From: CAVUOA01 sp963742955
Lineage (GTDB): Bacteria; Bacteroidota; Ignavibacteria; Tepidaquicellales; OLB5
Assembly (NCBI GenBank): GCA_963742955.1
Contig: CAVUOA010000012.1
Span: forward strand, 248,001 to 312,000
Direction: 5' to 3'
Length of the DNA stretch: 64,000 nucleotides
The position numbers were made by a program, and so were the translations under genes. This document shows positions 26,500 to 36,012 of this stretch, piece by piece. Positions within the stretch are counted from its first letter, which is position 1, and each line of letters starts with the position of its first letter. A model generated the notes under the pieces. The model was not told the DNA's origin. It did not search any database and saw only the letters and a list, made by a program, of their open reading frames with translations.

Positions 26500-27546
26500 A
26501 TGGCTGATGAACAGAAATTGAGGTCATTACAGATTGCAATTGACCAGATAGAAAAATCACACGGCAAAGGCTCAATTATGAAGCTGGGTGACGGAGTTAT
26601 TGCTAAAATAGACGCTATCTCTACAGGTTCCATTTCACTTGATGCCGCCTTAGGAGTGGGCGGGATACCGCGCGGCAGAATTATTGAAATTTTCGGGCCG
26701 GAATCTTCCGGTAAAACGACCTTATGCCTGCACGTAATTGCAGAAGCGCAGAAAAACGGAGGACTTGCTGCGTTTATTGATACAGAACACGCGATGGATA
26801 CGTCATATGCAAAAAGACTCGGGGTAGATGTTGAGAACCTTTTAGTCTCCCAGCCTGAGTATGGCGAGCAGGCGCTTGAAATTGCGGAAACACTGGTAAG
26901 AAGCAATGCACTTGACGTTATAGTCATAGATTCGGTTGCAGCTCTTACTCCGCGCGCCGAGATTGAAGGCGAAATGGGTGATTCACACATGGGTTTACAG
27001 GCACGCCTGATGTCTCAGGCTTTGAGGAAGCTTACTGCGGCAGTTTCGAAATCAAATATTTCTCTGATATTTACAAACCAGTTGAGGGAAAAAATCGGCG
27101 TTATGTTCGGTAATCCTGAAACCACTACCGGCGGCAAAGCCCTTAAATTCTACGCATCTGTTAGACTCGATATCAGAAGAATAGCGGCTATTAAAGACGG
27201 CACTAACGTTATCGGCAACAGAACAAAGGTTAAAGTGGTAAAGAATAAAGTGGCGCCGCCGTTTAAAGAAGTTGAATTCGATATTTTATACAACGAGGGA
27301 ATTTCTAAGCTCGGCGATTTAGTAGATGCAGCAGTAAATATTAATATAATTCAAAAAGCAGGAGCTTGGTTCTCTTACCAGGGGCAGCGTATGCAGGGCA
27401 GGGAAGGCGTTAAAACATTGCTTACCGAAAACACAAAACTTGCAGATAAATTAAGAAATGAAGTCGGCGCTGCAATGGGAATTGAGCCGCATGTTGAAAT
27501 ATCAGAAGAACCTGAACAAAAGCCAAAAGAGAAAAAATCAAAGTAA
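26500..27546 (+). CDS. recA: recombinase RecA
   Basis: This 348-residue ATPase drives homologous recombination and the SOS response. It has the Walker A motif GPESSGKTT, the VIDSVAALTPRAEIEGEMGD loop, FTNQLREKIGVMFGNPETT and the LKFYASVRLDIRR segment. The C-terminus ends in a Glu/Lys-rich tail as usual. An AACGGAAAGG site precedes the ATG. There is no obvious SOS box visible to me in the 41-base spacer, and recX is not adjacent but lies 11 kb away, beyond the secreted-protein array. Confidence 0.98.
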   Translation: MADEQKLRSLQIAIDQIEKSHGKGSIMKLGDGVIAKIDAISTGSISLDAALGVGGIPRGRIIEIFGPESSGKTTLCLHVIAEAQKNGGLAAFIDTEHAMDTSYAKRLGVDVENLLVSQPEYGEQALEIAETLVRSNALDVIVIDSVAALTPRAEIEGEMGDSHMGLQARLMSQALRKLTAAVSKSNISLIFTNQLREKIGVMFGNPETTTGGKALKFYASVRLDIRRIAAIKDGTNVIGNRTKVKVVKNKVAPPFKEVEFDILYNEGISKLGDLVDAAVNINIIQKAGAWFSYQGQRMQGREGVKTLLTENTKLADKLRNEVGAAMGIEPHVEISEEPEQKPKEKKSK

Positions 27547-27723
27547 GCGCTAATATTGTTAAATATTTATTAATTATGGTATGAATTAGTGCAAATGCAC
27601 CAAGTGAGCTAGACACACAAACTTCATAATCCGTCTTGAAATAAATTATAGAATAACAATAGCTTAGTGGGGTATTGACCTTGTTATTACTAATATTAAG
27701 ATGCACAAACCCGAAAAAATGTC

Positions 27724-27755
27724 TTTGAACAGAATCTGATTTAAGAGTAATTTTG
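27724..27755 (+). promoter_or_regulatory. Bacteroidetes-type promoter of the array
   Basis: TTTG (27724-27727), 20 bases, then TAATTTTG (27748-27755) is an exact match to the TTTG / TAnnTTTG consensus. A very similar element preceded by the same AAAAAATGTC lies at 31959-31990. Confidence 0.7.
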
Positions 27756-27819
27756 TAGAGGTGTATCAGGTATTCTGTACGCTTAAAGTATAGGTCAAGA
27801 GAATTGGCCCTTCAACACC

Positions 27820-27915
27820 ATGAAAAACAAAAAGCTTTTTTTTGTTATCAATGCTGTAATTTTTTCTCCTGTAATTTCATTCCCATATTACAATCCTGAT
27901 TCTTCTTACTATTAA
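27820..27915 (+). CDS. possible 31-residue secreted peptide
   Basis: An ATG at 27820, in the leader of the next gene, opens a 31-codon frame. It has a basic start and a hydrophobic core (MKNKKLFFVINAVIFSPVIS) and then a short polar tail. It could be a leader peptide, a small exported peptide or chance. It has no clear ribosome-binding site. Confidence 0.25.
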   Translation: MKNKKLFFVINAVIFSPVISFPYYNPDSSYY

Positions 27916-27934
27916 TAAATAGATAGGAGTTATT

Positions 27935-30409
27935 ATGTTAGTCAAGACAATGAAATATTTACTCATTTTAATCTTGGTTACTTTTTCTTCTCTTCGTTCT
28001 CAATATATATATAATTGGTATTCGGTTCCGAGCGGCACAACTGCTGATTTAAATTGTATTAATGGAGGATTTTGCGTCGGCACAGGCGGAGTAGTACTTC
28101 ACACAGCAAATAATGGCGCAAATTGGGAAACACAGAACAGCGGCACTTCTGTAAATCTCAGCGGTGTGTACAGCTCATCTAATATTACACTTGCGGCAGG
28201 AAATAACGGGGTTATATTAAGAAGCGATAATTATGGTGCTAACTGGATACAAATAACCAGCGGAACTTCAAATAATCTTTACAGCATTACCAGAGCATCT
28301 ACAAGTGTATATTTTGCTGCAGGTGCATCCGGTACAATTTTAACTTCAACAAATGCAGGTATAAACTGGTCTTCCCAGCAATCTGCTCCGCATGACTTAA
28401 AATCAATTTCAACAATAGCATTTTACGGCTGGGCTTGCGGCTCAATGGGTACGTTAGTTAAAACTTCAAATTGGGGAGTAAACTGGACTATTGTTTCTCT
28501 GGGGACAAGTGTAAATTTGAATTGTATTTTTTTCCCCGATATTAATACCGGCTGGATAGCCGGAAACGGGGGACTGATATTAAAATCATCCAATGGGGGT
28601 ATAAATTGGTCAATGCAGCAATCAGGTACTGCTTCTGACCTGAAAAGTATATACTTTATTGGACAGTTAACCGGGTGGGCATGCGGTAATAATGGTACGA
28701 TACTTAATACAACCAATGGAGGAGAAAACTGGAATATTACAAACATTACAGGCGAAGATTTTAATACCATTTCTTTCAGTTATCAGGAAGCGGGAATTAC
28801 TGCAGGTAATAACGGGAAAATATTTGTAAGAAGAATAAGTGATACTTTATTTTACAATTCTGTTTTCTTTTCGCCAAATAATACCTCTACATGGCTTCAC
28901 GGCAGAGGTATATTCGACCAGGATTTGCGGATTGCAAATACACCCGGTTTTCAGTGGCCTGTAGGTTCAGGAAAGTTTGCAATATTTACAGCCGGATTAA
29001 GCATTGGTGCAAAAGTAAACGGAAGTCTAAGAATGGCCATGGCTTCTTATAAGGGAGAATATTATCCGGGCTATGTTGCAGATTCATCCGGATACAAAGT
29101 AGGGCGAACTGATGACAGGTTTAGATTCTATAAGGTTTCCAGGGGAGATAACATGAACAATAATCCCTCATGGCTAAACTGGGGCATTATGGTTCCGTTC
29201 GGAGCTCCTTTTGTAGATGTTAACCATAGCGGATATTATGAGCCGGCAATCGATACGCCGGGTGTGCGCGGAGCTTCTCAGACGATTTTTATTTGCTTAA
29301 CAGACGGGTTTTCTGGAACTCATACCATAGGTGAGGGCTTTGGCGGCGGCACTGCACCGTTATATGCTGAAGTGCACATGACGGCCTGGGGATATGATAG
29401 TCCCGGCTATCAGGATATGCAGTTTATCAAGTGGGATGTTATTAATAAGAGCACTTCATCATGGGACAGCACACGCATTTCCATTATAAGCGACCCCGAT
29501 TTAGGATTTTCCGATGATGATTATATCGGCTGTGATACTATACGTAATCTTGGTTATTGTTATAATGGTGATAATGACGATAACGGAGGTCAGTACAGTT
29601 ACGGAATTAATCCCCCTGCTGTTGGATTTAAATTGCTAAATTGTTTAGTTAACCCGGCTTTAACATTAAAATCTTTCTGTTACTTCACCTGTATCAGTTG
29701 TCAGACTCCCGTATGTGAAACTGATCCTAACGGTGAGCCTTATAATGCTTATAATTTTATGAGAGGTGTAAAAAAAGACGGTACACCCTGGGTGATTCCC
29801 AATACGAATCCTCCGCAGGTAACTAAGTTTTGCTTCAGCGGTGACCCTGAATCAAATACCGGATGGACTGAAACCGGCGGGTGCATTTGGAACTGCGGCG
29901 GTTCATTGACAGGAGAGTTTCATACGCGGCCCCCGGGTGATAGAAGGATGATTATTAACATGGTTGACGGAAACCTTGTTGTACATCCCGGGGATACACA
30001 GAAAGTACAGATTACTCAGCTGATTGCCAGAGGCACCAGCAACGTCAATTCAGTTACTAAGCTTAAACAGCTCAGTGATGTTGCTCAAAAATTATGTGAC
30101 AGCGGATTTGTTATTGGTATCAGCAGTATATCATCGAATATTCCGGGAAATTTCAAATTGTACCAGAATTATCCCAATCCGTTTAACCCTGTAACTAATA
30201 TAAAATATGAAATAGCATACCGCACAAATGTAAAGATAATAATTTACGATATTAACGGAAGGGAAGTAAAAACACTGGTTAATGAAATACAAAACCCGGG
30301 AATATATGATGCCGATTGGGATGGAAGTAAATATTCAAGCGGTGTATATTTTTATAAAATTGAAACAGAAAAGTTTTCCGAATCAAGAAAAATGGTTTTA
30401 TTAAAATAA
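27935..30409 (+). CDS. secreted Ycf48-like propeller plus unnamed domain, T9SS tail
   Basis: After the signal peptide, residues about 25-300 form a propeller of six or more Ycf48/BNR-type repeats (TANNGANWETQNSGT, WACGNNGTILNTTNGGENW). Residues about 315-710 form a separate domain I cannot name, with GIFDQDLRIANTPGFQWP, SWLNWGIMVPFGAPF and a very acidic DPDLGFSDDDYIGCDTIRN plus NGDNDDNGG region that may bind calcium. The end is a T9SS type A tail from YQNYPNPFNPVTNIKYE. The unnamed domain recurs alone in the gene at 34303-36012. A GATAGGAGT site precedes the ATG. The role is probably at the cell surface. Confidence 0.85.
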   Translation: MLVKTMKYLLILILVTFSSLRSQYIYNWYSVPSGTTADLNCINGGFCVGTGGVVLHTANNGANWETQNSGTSVNLSGVYSSSNITLAAGNNGVILRSDNYGANWIQITSGTSNNLYSITRASTSVYFAAGASGTILTSTNAGINWSSQQSAPHDLKSISTIAFYGWACGSMGTLVKTSNWGVNWTIVSLGTSVNLNCIFFPDINTGWIAGNGGLILKSSNGGINWSMQQSGTASDLKSIYFIGQLTGWACGNNGTILNTTNGGENWNITNITGEDFNTISFSYQEAGITAGNNGKIFVRRISDTLFYNSVFFSPNNTSTWLHGRGIFDQDLRIANTPGFQWPVGSGKFAIFTAGLSIGAKVNGSLRMAMASYKGEYYPGYVADSSGYKVGRTDDRFRFYKVSRGDNMNNNPSWLNWGIMVPFGAPFVDVNHSGYYEPAIDTPGVRGASQTIFICLTDGFSGTHTIGEGFGGGTAPLYAEVHMTAWGYDSPGYQDMQFIKWDVINKSTSSWDSTRISIISDPDLGFSDDDYIGCDTIRNLGYCYNGDNDDNGGQYSYGINPPAVGFKLLNCLVNPALTLKSFCYFTCISCQTPVCETDPNGEPYNAYNFMRGVKKDGTPWVIPNTNPPQVTKFCFSGDPESNTGWTETGGCIWNCGGSLTGEFHTRPPGDRRMIINMVDGNLVVHPGDTQKVQITQLIARGTSNVNSVTKLKQLSDVAQKLCDSGFVIGISSISSNIPGNFKLYQNYPNPFNPVTNIKYEIAYRTNVKIIIYDINGREVKTLVNEIQNPGIYDADWDGSKYSSGVYFYKIETEKFSESRKMVLLK

Positions 30410-30458
30410 TTGCTCAATCTTAAATGCAGTTAGGTTATTAGATAATCCGGGAGGTTCA

Positions 30459-31715
30459 ATGAAGAAAACCATAATGATTATATTATTAATATTTTCGGTA
30501 AATATAGCATTTGCTGAAAATTACTGGACACTGATTGCTCATCTAGGCTCTGCTCCTTCATGTTTTGCATTCAGCGCTAACGATGTGATGTATGCCGGAA
30601 CACTGGGTTCAGGTATATACCGTTCAACCGATTATGGCAGCTCTTGGACTCAGTTTAATAATGGTTTGACTGATTTAAATATTTACTCGGTTGCTGTTAG
30701 CAATTCGGGAAATATTTTTGCAGGCTCCGAGTCTCACGGCATATACTTTTCATCAAACGGGGGAAGCAGCTGGAATCATTCTTCTTTGGCTGTGACTTCA
30801 AGAATAAAAACGATTACAATAAATTCTTCCGGACATATATTTGCAGGTACAAGCGGAAACGGAATTTACCGTTCAACAAATAACGGCACTGCATGGGTAA
30901 ACGTAGTTTCCTCTCTTGATGTATTTTCAATAGCTGTCGGAGTGAACGGCTATCTCTATGCAGGAACAGGCGCACCAGATAAATCTATTTTCCGTTCAAC
31001 AGATAATGGGAATAACTGGACTCAGGTTTATAATGCAGAACATAATTTTAATTCGGTTAATGCTAATTCCAACGGTATAATATATGCTGCTACCGGGAAC
31101 CTGATTACTGATAATCCGCTGGGTGACCTTGTTGCACGCTCAACAGATAATGGCAATTCGTGGCAGGTTACAAGTACATTCGGTACTTCGTCTTACGGGA
31201 TTTTGACTAATTCACTTGGTTATGTATTCCTCGGCAGGTACCGCAGTGTGTGGGTATCTACCGACAGAGGTGAAAACTGGGATATAAAATCAAGCGGATT
31301 GGAGCCTGACAGCGGAATATTAATATCGTACGGAATAAATTCACAGGGGTATGTTTATGCAGGTCAGGACGGAGGAAATATTTATAGAACGGTGAATTCT
31401 ACAATAGGATTGAGAAAGCTATCTGAAAATGTTCCTGTATATTATATTTTGTATCAGAACTATCCCAATCCGTTTAATCCTTCAACGACCATTAAATTTG
31501 ATGTTCCGCATGACGATAGAGGCAAATTTTCAAAAGTTAAAATTATAATTTATGATGCTTTGGGCAAAGAGGCTGCAAAGCTGCTTAATGAGGATTTGAG
31601 CCCGGGAACTTATGAATTAAACTGGAACGCATCAAATTATCCAAGCGGAGTGTATTTCTATAGGCTAATAGTTAACGATTTTATGGCGACTAATAAAATG
31701 ATACTGTTAAAGTGA
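30459..31715 (+). CDS. secreted BNR/propeller protein with T9SS tail
   Basis: The 418-residue protein has a signal peptide (cut near AFAENY). About 300 residues of repeated propeller units follow, each with an Asp-box-like motif (RSTDYGSSW, RSTNNGTAW, RSTDNGNNW, VSTDRGENW), and then a T9SS tail from YQNYPNPFNPSTTIKFD. This makes it a small surface propeller with no visible catalytic residues. A GGGAGG site lies before the ATG, 49 bases after the preceding gene, and a strong terminator follows, so the two genes probably form one transcript from the promoter at 27724. Confidence 0.87.
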   Translation: MKKTIMIILLIFSVNIAFAENYWTLIAHLGSAPSCFAFSANDVMYAGTLGSGIYRSTDYGSSWTQFNNGLTDLNIYSVAVSNSGNIFAGSESHGIYFSSNGGSSWNHSSLAVTSRIKTITINSSGHIFAGTSGNGIYRSTNNGTAWVNVVSSLDVFSIAVGVNGYLYAGTGAPDKSIFRSTDNGNNWTQVYNAEHNFNSVNANSNGIIYAATGNLITDNPLGDLVARSTDNGNSWQVTSTFGTSSYGILTNSLGYVFLGRYRSVWVSTDRGENWDIKSSGLEPDSGILISYGINSQGYVYAGQDGGNIYRTVNSTIGLRKLSENVPVYYILYQNYPNPFNPSTTIKFDVPHDDRGKFSKVKIIIYDALGKEAAKLLNEDLSPGTYELNWNASNYPSGVYFYRLIVNDFMATNKMILLK

Positions 31716-31744
31716 TGTTATAAAGGGCAGATATCATTAATAAG

Positions 31745-31782
31745 AGGATGTTCTTTTTATAAAATGAACATCCTTTTTTATT
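31745..31782 (+). terminator. rho-independent terminator
   Basis: The stem AGGATGTTC with GAACATCCT is followed by a T-rich tract, 30 bases after the preceding stop. Confidence 0.88.
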
Positions 31783-31877
31783 GGGTCAGCAGTGCAGAAT
31801 TTACGGGTATTTAGGGTAAATCGTATATACATGAGAAATGCATAAATCGATGTTTTTGTCTTTTCGTTTTTTATCGG

Positions 31878-31952
31878 TTTTGGAGTGCAAACAGCATATA
31901 TTGACTAAAATCGATGTAATATTTGCACGGGTTCCGTTCGCAAACTCCAAAA
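31878..31952. promoter_or_regulatory. inverted repeat upstream of the array promoter
   Basis: TTTTGGAGT (31878-31886) pairs with ACTCCAAAA (31944-31952), and the right arm ends 6 bases before the promoter TTTG. A 10-base direct repeat (AAATCGATGT at 31844 and 31908) lies in the same spacer. This could be a regulator site. The 320-base spacer holds no gene. Confidence 0.4.
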
Positions 31953-31958
31953 AATGTC

Positions 31959-31990
31959 TTTGCGTCAGAACTGCCCATCATGTAATTTTA
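31959..31990 (+). promoter_or_regulatory. Bacteroidetes-type promoter
   Basis: TTTG (31959-31962), 20 bases, then TAATTTTA (31983-31990). The surrounding bases resemble the promoter at 27724-27755 and suggest co-regulation of the two halves of the array. Confidence 0.65.
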
Positions 31991-32035
31991 CAGTGAAAAC
32001 AAAACGCATTTCTAAAGTAACTCAGTAAGCGGGTT

Positions 32036-34288
32036 ATGAAAAACTACATGAAATCCTTTCTGACTTTTTTACTCGTATCATTTGTAACAACATCTGTATT
32101 ATATTCTCAATCGGGCTGGCTTCCTTCAAATACGGGAACAAGTTTTAACTATCTCTCAATATATTTTACCGATAACTGGGTAGGGTGGGCTTGCGGTGAA
32201 AACGGGAAAATCATAAAAACAATTAACGGCGGCGATTCATGGACCCTGCAAAACAGCAGTACCGTATCTAATCTATTTGCTGTTCATTTTAATTCATCTT
32301 TTGAAGGTCTGGCATGCGGAGATAACGGCACAATCATCAAGACAGCAACCGGCGGTGCTTTTTGGAATTCCAGACAATCAGGCACTCATGCCAGGCTTAA
32401 ATCCATATTTTTCATTTCACAAACTACAGGCTGGATTGTTGGCGATAGCGGTGTGATACTGAAGACTACAAATGCCGGTGATAACTGGGTGAAACAGCAA
32501 AGCAGCCTGACAACAGGACTGAATTCTGTATTTTTTACATCTGCGGGCACAGGCTGGGCAGTCGGCGCCACAGGGAAAATATTAAAAACCACAAATGGAG
32601 GAAGTAACTGGTCAATTAATGTTGACCTGGGTACCATAACAACTCTTCATTCGGTATGTTTCCCGAATTCTTCAACTGGGTATATAGCGGGAGAATACTC
32701 TAACTCTCAAGGATATAAATTTATTTTCTTTTATAAAACAATTACAGCAGGTGATTGGTGGCTGTACCAGATTGGAGGAGTCAGCAGGACAATTCATTCT
32801 GTCTTTTTTTCAGATCCCGATAAAGGCTGGGCTGCCGGAGATTCAGGAACAATTCTCGGCACAACAAACGGCGGAGTAAACTGGGTGGGACTTCCAAGTC
32901 ATACTAACAATAATTTATATTCAATGAACTTTACCTCTCCCCGCCAGGGCTGGATATGCGGTGAAGAAGGTACGGTACTTAAAACAATAACAGGTGGATT
33001 CTTTGATACTTTATTTACAAACAGAAGAGATTTGGGAGTCATTCCGCTTGTGATTAATTCCAGCTCTGTTTTGAATGCCAAATACAGGGTAATGTTCCGT
33101 TCACCGGATACATCATACAACATTCTCCGCTCGCTCAACGGCGGCAGCAACTTTGATACAATATTCAGCCATCTTAACTTTTCAGACACGGGGAGAATAT
33201 TTGACGGGCTGCTTGTAAGGGTTCATAAAATAAAATTTACCTCATTGCAGCCCTCCGGAAATTACGCAGGTAATGTTGGAGTAGTTCACGACCCGGACTT
33301 ACCCGTGGATTCAATTCAAACAAAGTTTTGCGGATGGGATTATTTTCCTGCGCAAAACAGATACCTTGAAGGAAGCAGATATATTTTCGAGGTTAGCAGA
33401 CCCTGGCAATCGGTGTCGATGAGTATTTCATATCCGACTCGAAATACTTATAGAGGTTTCCGTTCACTTCTTAACCCGGAGGATTTAAGAAAAGTAAAAA
33501 TAGTTTTTACCGGATATGGAAACGGGCAAATGGCTTATAGGTATCTTCCGATAAGTCCTACATCCATTCATTATCAGGATATGAAACAGGTTCCCTTTAA
33601 ATTATACGAGATTGATGAAACAGACGGTACTCCTATGCCGCGTCAGCTAAACTGCGCATTTGTTGAGTATCCGGATAGCGTTGGCGGTCATCAAGACGGA
33701 AAATGGGAGCCAACGGCAGATAGTCTTGGGGGAAAAGAATTGTTATATATCTTTAATTCAACTTATAATTCGAACCCTGACTCATTTTATACATCAAAAA
33801 ATCTACTGATTCAGCAGCCCCAATTTGATATTTTGTATATATGGTCACCAAAATTAATTTCACAGGGTTTGACTTATCATGTTAATGATGAATTTTATAT
33901 TTATCCTTATACGGTTACCCGTCCGGAGATTGCGCCGGGGTATCCGCTGTACTATGAATTTCAGACTTATTCTTTAATCGGTGTTCAGCAGATTTCAACC
34001 GAAGTGCCCGAAAAATTCAGCTTGTCTCAGAATTATCCGAATCCATTTAATCCCAATACAAAAATAAAATTTGAGATACCCAAAACGGGATTTTCAGGGA
34101 GTACGGATATCCAAATAAAAGTATATGATATTCTCGGCAGAGAAGTCGTTACACTTGTAAATGAGAAGCTCCGCCCGGGGGTTTACGAGACAGAATTCAA
34201 CGGCGATAACTTCAGCAGCGGGGTTTATTTTTATCTGCTCCGCGCGGGAGATTATTTTGAATCAAAGAAAATGATTCTTTTAAAATAA
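32036..34288 (+). CDS. secreted Ycf48-like propeller protein with T9SS tail
   Basis: This 750-residue protein has a signal peptide (cut near VLYSQS) and a propeller at about 25-325 with the repeating unit GWACGENGKIIKTINGGDSW / GWAVGATGKILKTTNGGSNW. Residues about 335-640 are a beta-rich region I do not recognise, containing FEVSRPWQSVSMSISYPT and YIWSPKLISQGLTYHVNDEF. The T9SS tail starts at SQNYPNPFNPNTKIKFE. The propeller repeats resemble the photosystem assembly factor Ycf48 but are used here as a generic surface propeller. The next gene starts 15 bases later. Confidence 0.85.
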   Translation: MKNYMKSFLTFLLVSFVTTSVLYSQSGWLPSNTGTSFNYLSIYFTDNWVGWACGENGKIIKTINGGDSWTLQNSSTVSNLFAVHFNSSFEGLACGDNGTIIKTATGGAFWNSRQSGTHARLKSIFFISQTTGWIVGDSGVILKTTNAGDNWVKQQSSLTTGLNSVFFTSAGTGWAVGATGKILKTTNGGSNWSINVDLGTITTLHSVCFPNSSTGYIAGEYSNSQGYKFIFFYKTITAGDWWLYQIGGVSRTIHSVFFSDPDKGWAAGDSGTILGTTNGGVNWVGLPSHTNNNLYSMNFTSPRQGWICGEEGTVLKTITGGFFDTLFTNRRDLGVIPLVINSSSVLNAKYRVMFRSPDTSYNILRSLNGGSNFDTIFSHLNFSDTGRIFDGLLVRVHKIKFTSLQPSGNYAGNVGVVHDPDLPVDSIQTKFCGWDYFPAQNRYLEGSRYIFEVSRPWQSVSMSISYPTRNTYRGFRSLLNPEDLRKVKIVFTGYGNGQMAYRYLPISPTSIHYQDMKQVPFKLYEIDETDGTPMPRQLNCAFVEYPDSVGGHQDGKWEPTADSLGGKELLYIFNSTYNSNPDSFYTSKNLLIQQPQFDILYIWSPKLISQGLTYHVNDEFYIYPYTVTRPEIAPGYPLYYEFQTYSLIGVQQISTEVPEKFSLSQNYPNPFNPNTKIKFEIPKTGFSGSTDIQIKVYDILGREVVTLVNEKLRPGVYETEFNGDNFSSGVYFYLLRAGDYFESKKMILLK

Positions 34289-34302
34289 AAGTAAGCGTTA
34301 TC

Positions 34303-36012
34303 ATGACAGTTTTTAAAAATAAAATAAACAGAATATTTTTACTAATACTGATTGCTCTTGGTTTAATGCTTATAAGCGGTTTGGCTGTAAATAATGAGCC
34401 GGATGTAATAATAGTTCAGGTGCCGCTTGAAGGGAATAATATTCATACCTGGATATATAACACAGGTATTTTTAATCAGGATTTAAGAGTATCAAATTCA
34501 CCCGGTTTCCAGTGGCCTGCGGGCTCACATAAATTCGCAGTGTTTACTACAGGGCTGTCGATTGGCGCCTATGTAAACGGCCAGATAAGAGAAGCAATGG
34601 CATCTTATAAAGGAGAATTAGCTCCGGGATATATAATAGATTCAGGAGGAGTTCCGAATGTAAGAGTTGATTCAAGATTTAAATTCTATTCTGTTAAAAG
34701 AACCGATAACTGGATAAACAATCCTGACTGGCTTAACTGGGGATTGATGATTCCCTACGGAGCACCATACAACGACGTTAACCATAGCGGATATTACGAA
34801 CCTATGATAGATTCACCGGGGGTTAAAGGAGCTGAACACACATTGTTTATCTGTTTAACCGATGGTTTTCCAAATGAACATAAGATAGGTGAAGGTTTTG
34901 GGGGAGGGACAGCTCCATTGTATGCTGAAATTCATTTAACAGCATGGACTTATAATACCCCTGGTCTAAAAGATGTACAGTTTTTGAAGTGGCAAATAAT
35001 AAATAAGAACCCACAGCCATGGAATAATACATTCTTCGCTATAGTATGCGACCCTGACCTTGGATGTTCTGATGACGATTATATTGGATGTGACACATTG
35101 AGGAATCTCGGATATTGTTATAACGGTGATAATGATGATGACTGCGGCTCTTACAGTTACGGTATCAATCCGCCCGCTGTAGGATTTGATTTATTAATAG
35201 GTGCGGTAAATAAGTATGTAACTCCTCATAAGATATATAATATGACATCATTTAATTACTTTATGGGGACCAGCATCCCGGGACCTGTTTGTGAAAAAGA
35301 CCCCAATGGTGAATATATACCGGCTTACCAATTCTTAAGAGGGGTTAAAAAAGACGGAACACCCTGGGTAATACCAAATACAAATCCTCCGCAAATTACC
35401 AAATATTGCTATTCAGGAGACCCCGAAACAAATACCGGGTGGACAGAAGCAAAGGGCTGTGTTCAAAATTGCGGAAGCTTGTATGGTAATACTGTTTATG
35501 TAAATCCCGTCGGAGACAGAAGGCTGATTGTAAGTTCAGGCTCTGATAATTTAACTCTTATGCCCGGTGATACCCAAAATATAATGATTGCGCAGTTGAT
35601 TGCAAGAGGCTCAAGCAACTTAAATTCCGTAACCAAATTAAAACAGCTTGATGATTCAATACAGGCATTTGTAAATAACAATTTCCCGATAGGGGTAAAT
35701 CAAATATCTTCTCAAGTTCCCGAAGATTTTATTCTTTATCAAAACTATCCTAACCCGTTTAACCCTGTTACGAGAATTAAGTTTAGCCTCCCCTTCCCCT
35801 CCAAAGGAGGGGCGATGGAGTATGTTTCACTCAGAATTTATGACATTCTTGGCAAAGAAGTGGCTGTTATTTTTTCCTCCCCTTTGGGGAGGATAGGAGG
35901 GGCTTCATATGAAGTCACCTGGGATGCATCAAACTATCCCAGCGGAGTTTATTTTTATAAGCTTACTGCGTGTGATTATTCTTTAACAAAGAAAATGGTG
36001 TTAATAAAATGA
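34303..36012 (+). CDS. secreted protein of unnamed domain with T9SS tail
   Basis: The 569-residue protein has a signal/anchor helix (ILIALGLMLISGLAV) and then the same domain of about 400 residues found in the second half of the gene at 27935-30409. Matching blocks include GIFNQDLRVSNSPGFQWP, WLNWGLMIPYGAPYNDVNHS, DPDLGCSDDDYIGCDTLRN and KKDGTPWVIPNTNPPQ. No propeller is present. The T9SS tail is unusual. Between YQNYPNPFNPVTRIKF and the usual YDILGKEV it contains LPFPSKGGAMEYV, and after it SSPLGRIGGASYEV, both encoded by palindromic repeat DNA. Its last 270 bases are nearly identical to the end of the following pseudogene. Confidence 0.85.
   Translation: MTVFKNKINRIFLLILIALGLMLISGLAVNNEPDVIIVQVPLEGNNIHTWIYNTGIFNQDLRVSNSPGFQWPAGSHKFAVFTTGLSIGAYVNGQIREAMASYKGELAPGYIIDSGGVPNVRVDSRFKFYSVKRTDNWINNPDWLNWGLMIPYGAPYNDVNHSGYYEPMIDSPGVKGAEHTLFICLTDGFPNEHKIGEGFGGGTAPLYAEIHLTAWTYNTPGLKDVQFLKWQIINKNPQPWNNTFFAIVCDPDLGCSDDDYIGCDTLRNLGYCYNGDNDDDCGSYSYGINPPAVGFDLLIGAVNKYVTPHKIYNMTSFNYFMGTSIPGPVCEKDPNGEYIPAYQFLRGVKKDGTPWVIPNTNPPQITKYCYSGDPETNTGWTEAKGCVQNCGSLYGNTVYVNPVGDRRLIVSSGSDNLTLMPGDTQNIMIAQLIARGSSNLNSVTKLKQLDDSIQAFVNNNFPIGVNQISSQVPEDFILYQNYPNPFNPVTRIKFSLPFPSKGGAMEYVSLRIYDILGKEVAVIFSSPLGRIGGASYEVTWDASNYPSGVYFYKLTACDYSLTKKMVLIK
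35787..35902. repeat. paired CCTCCCC...GGGGAGG palindromes inside a coding sequence
   Basis: Two G/C palindromes (35787-35812 and 35875-35902) in roughly inverted orientation flank 62 bases of the T9SS tail. They are read in frame, giving PFPSKGGA and SSPLGRIGGA. Near-identical copies lie at 37078-37194. Confidence 0.75.

Larger units (their letters stand above)
27547..27934 (+). other. intergenic region between recA and the secreted-protein array
   Basis: The spacer contains a Bacteroidetes-type promoter and a possible short ORF, listed separately. I see no terminator after recA. Confidence 0.5.
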
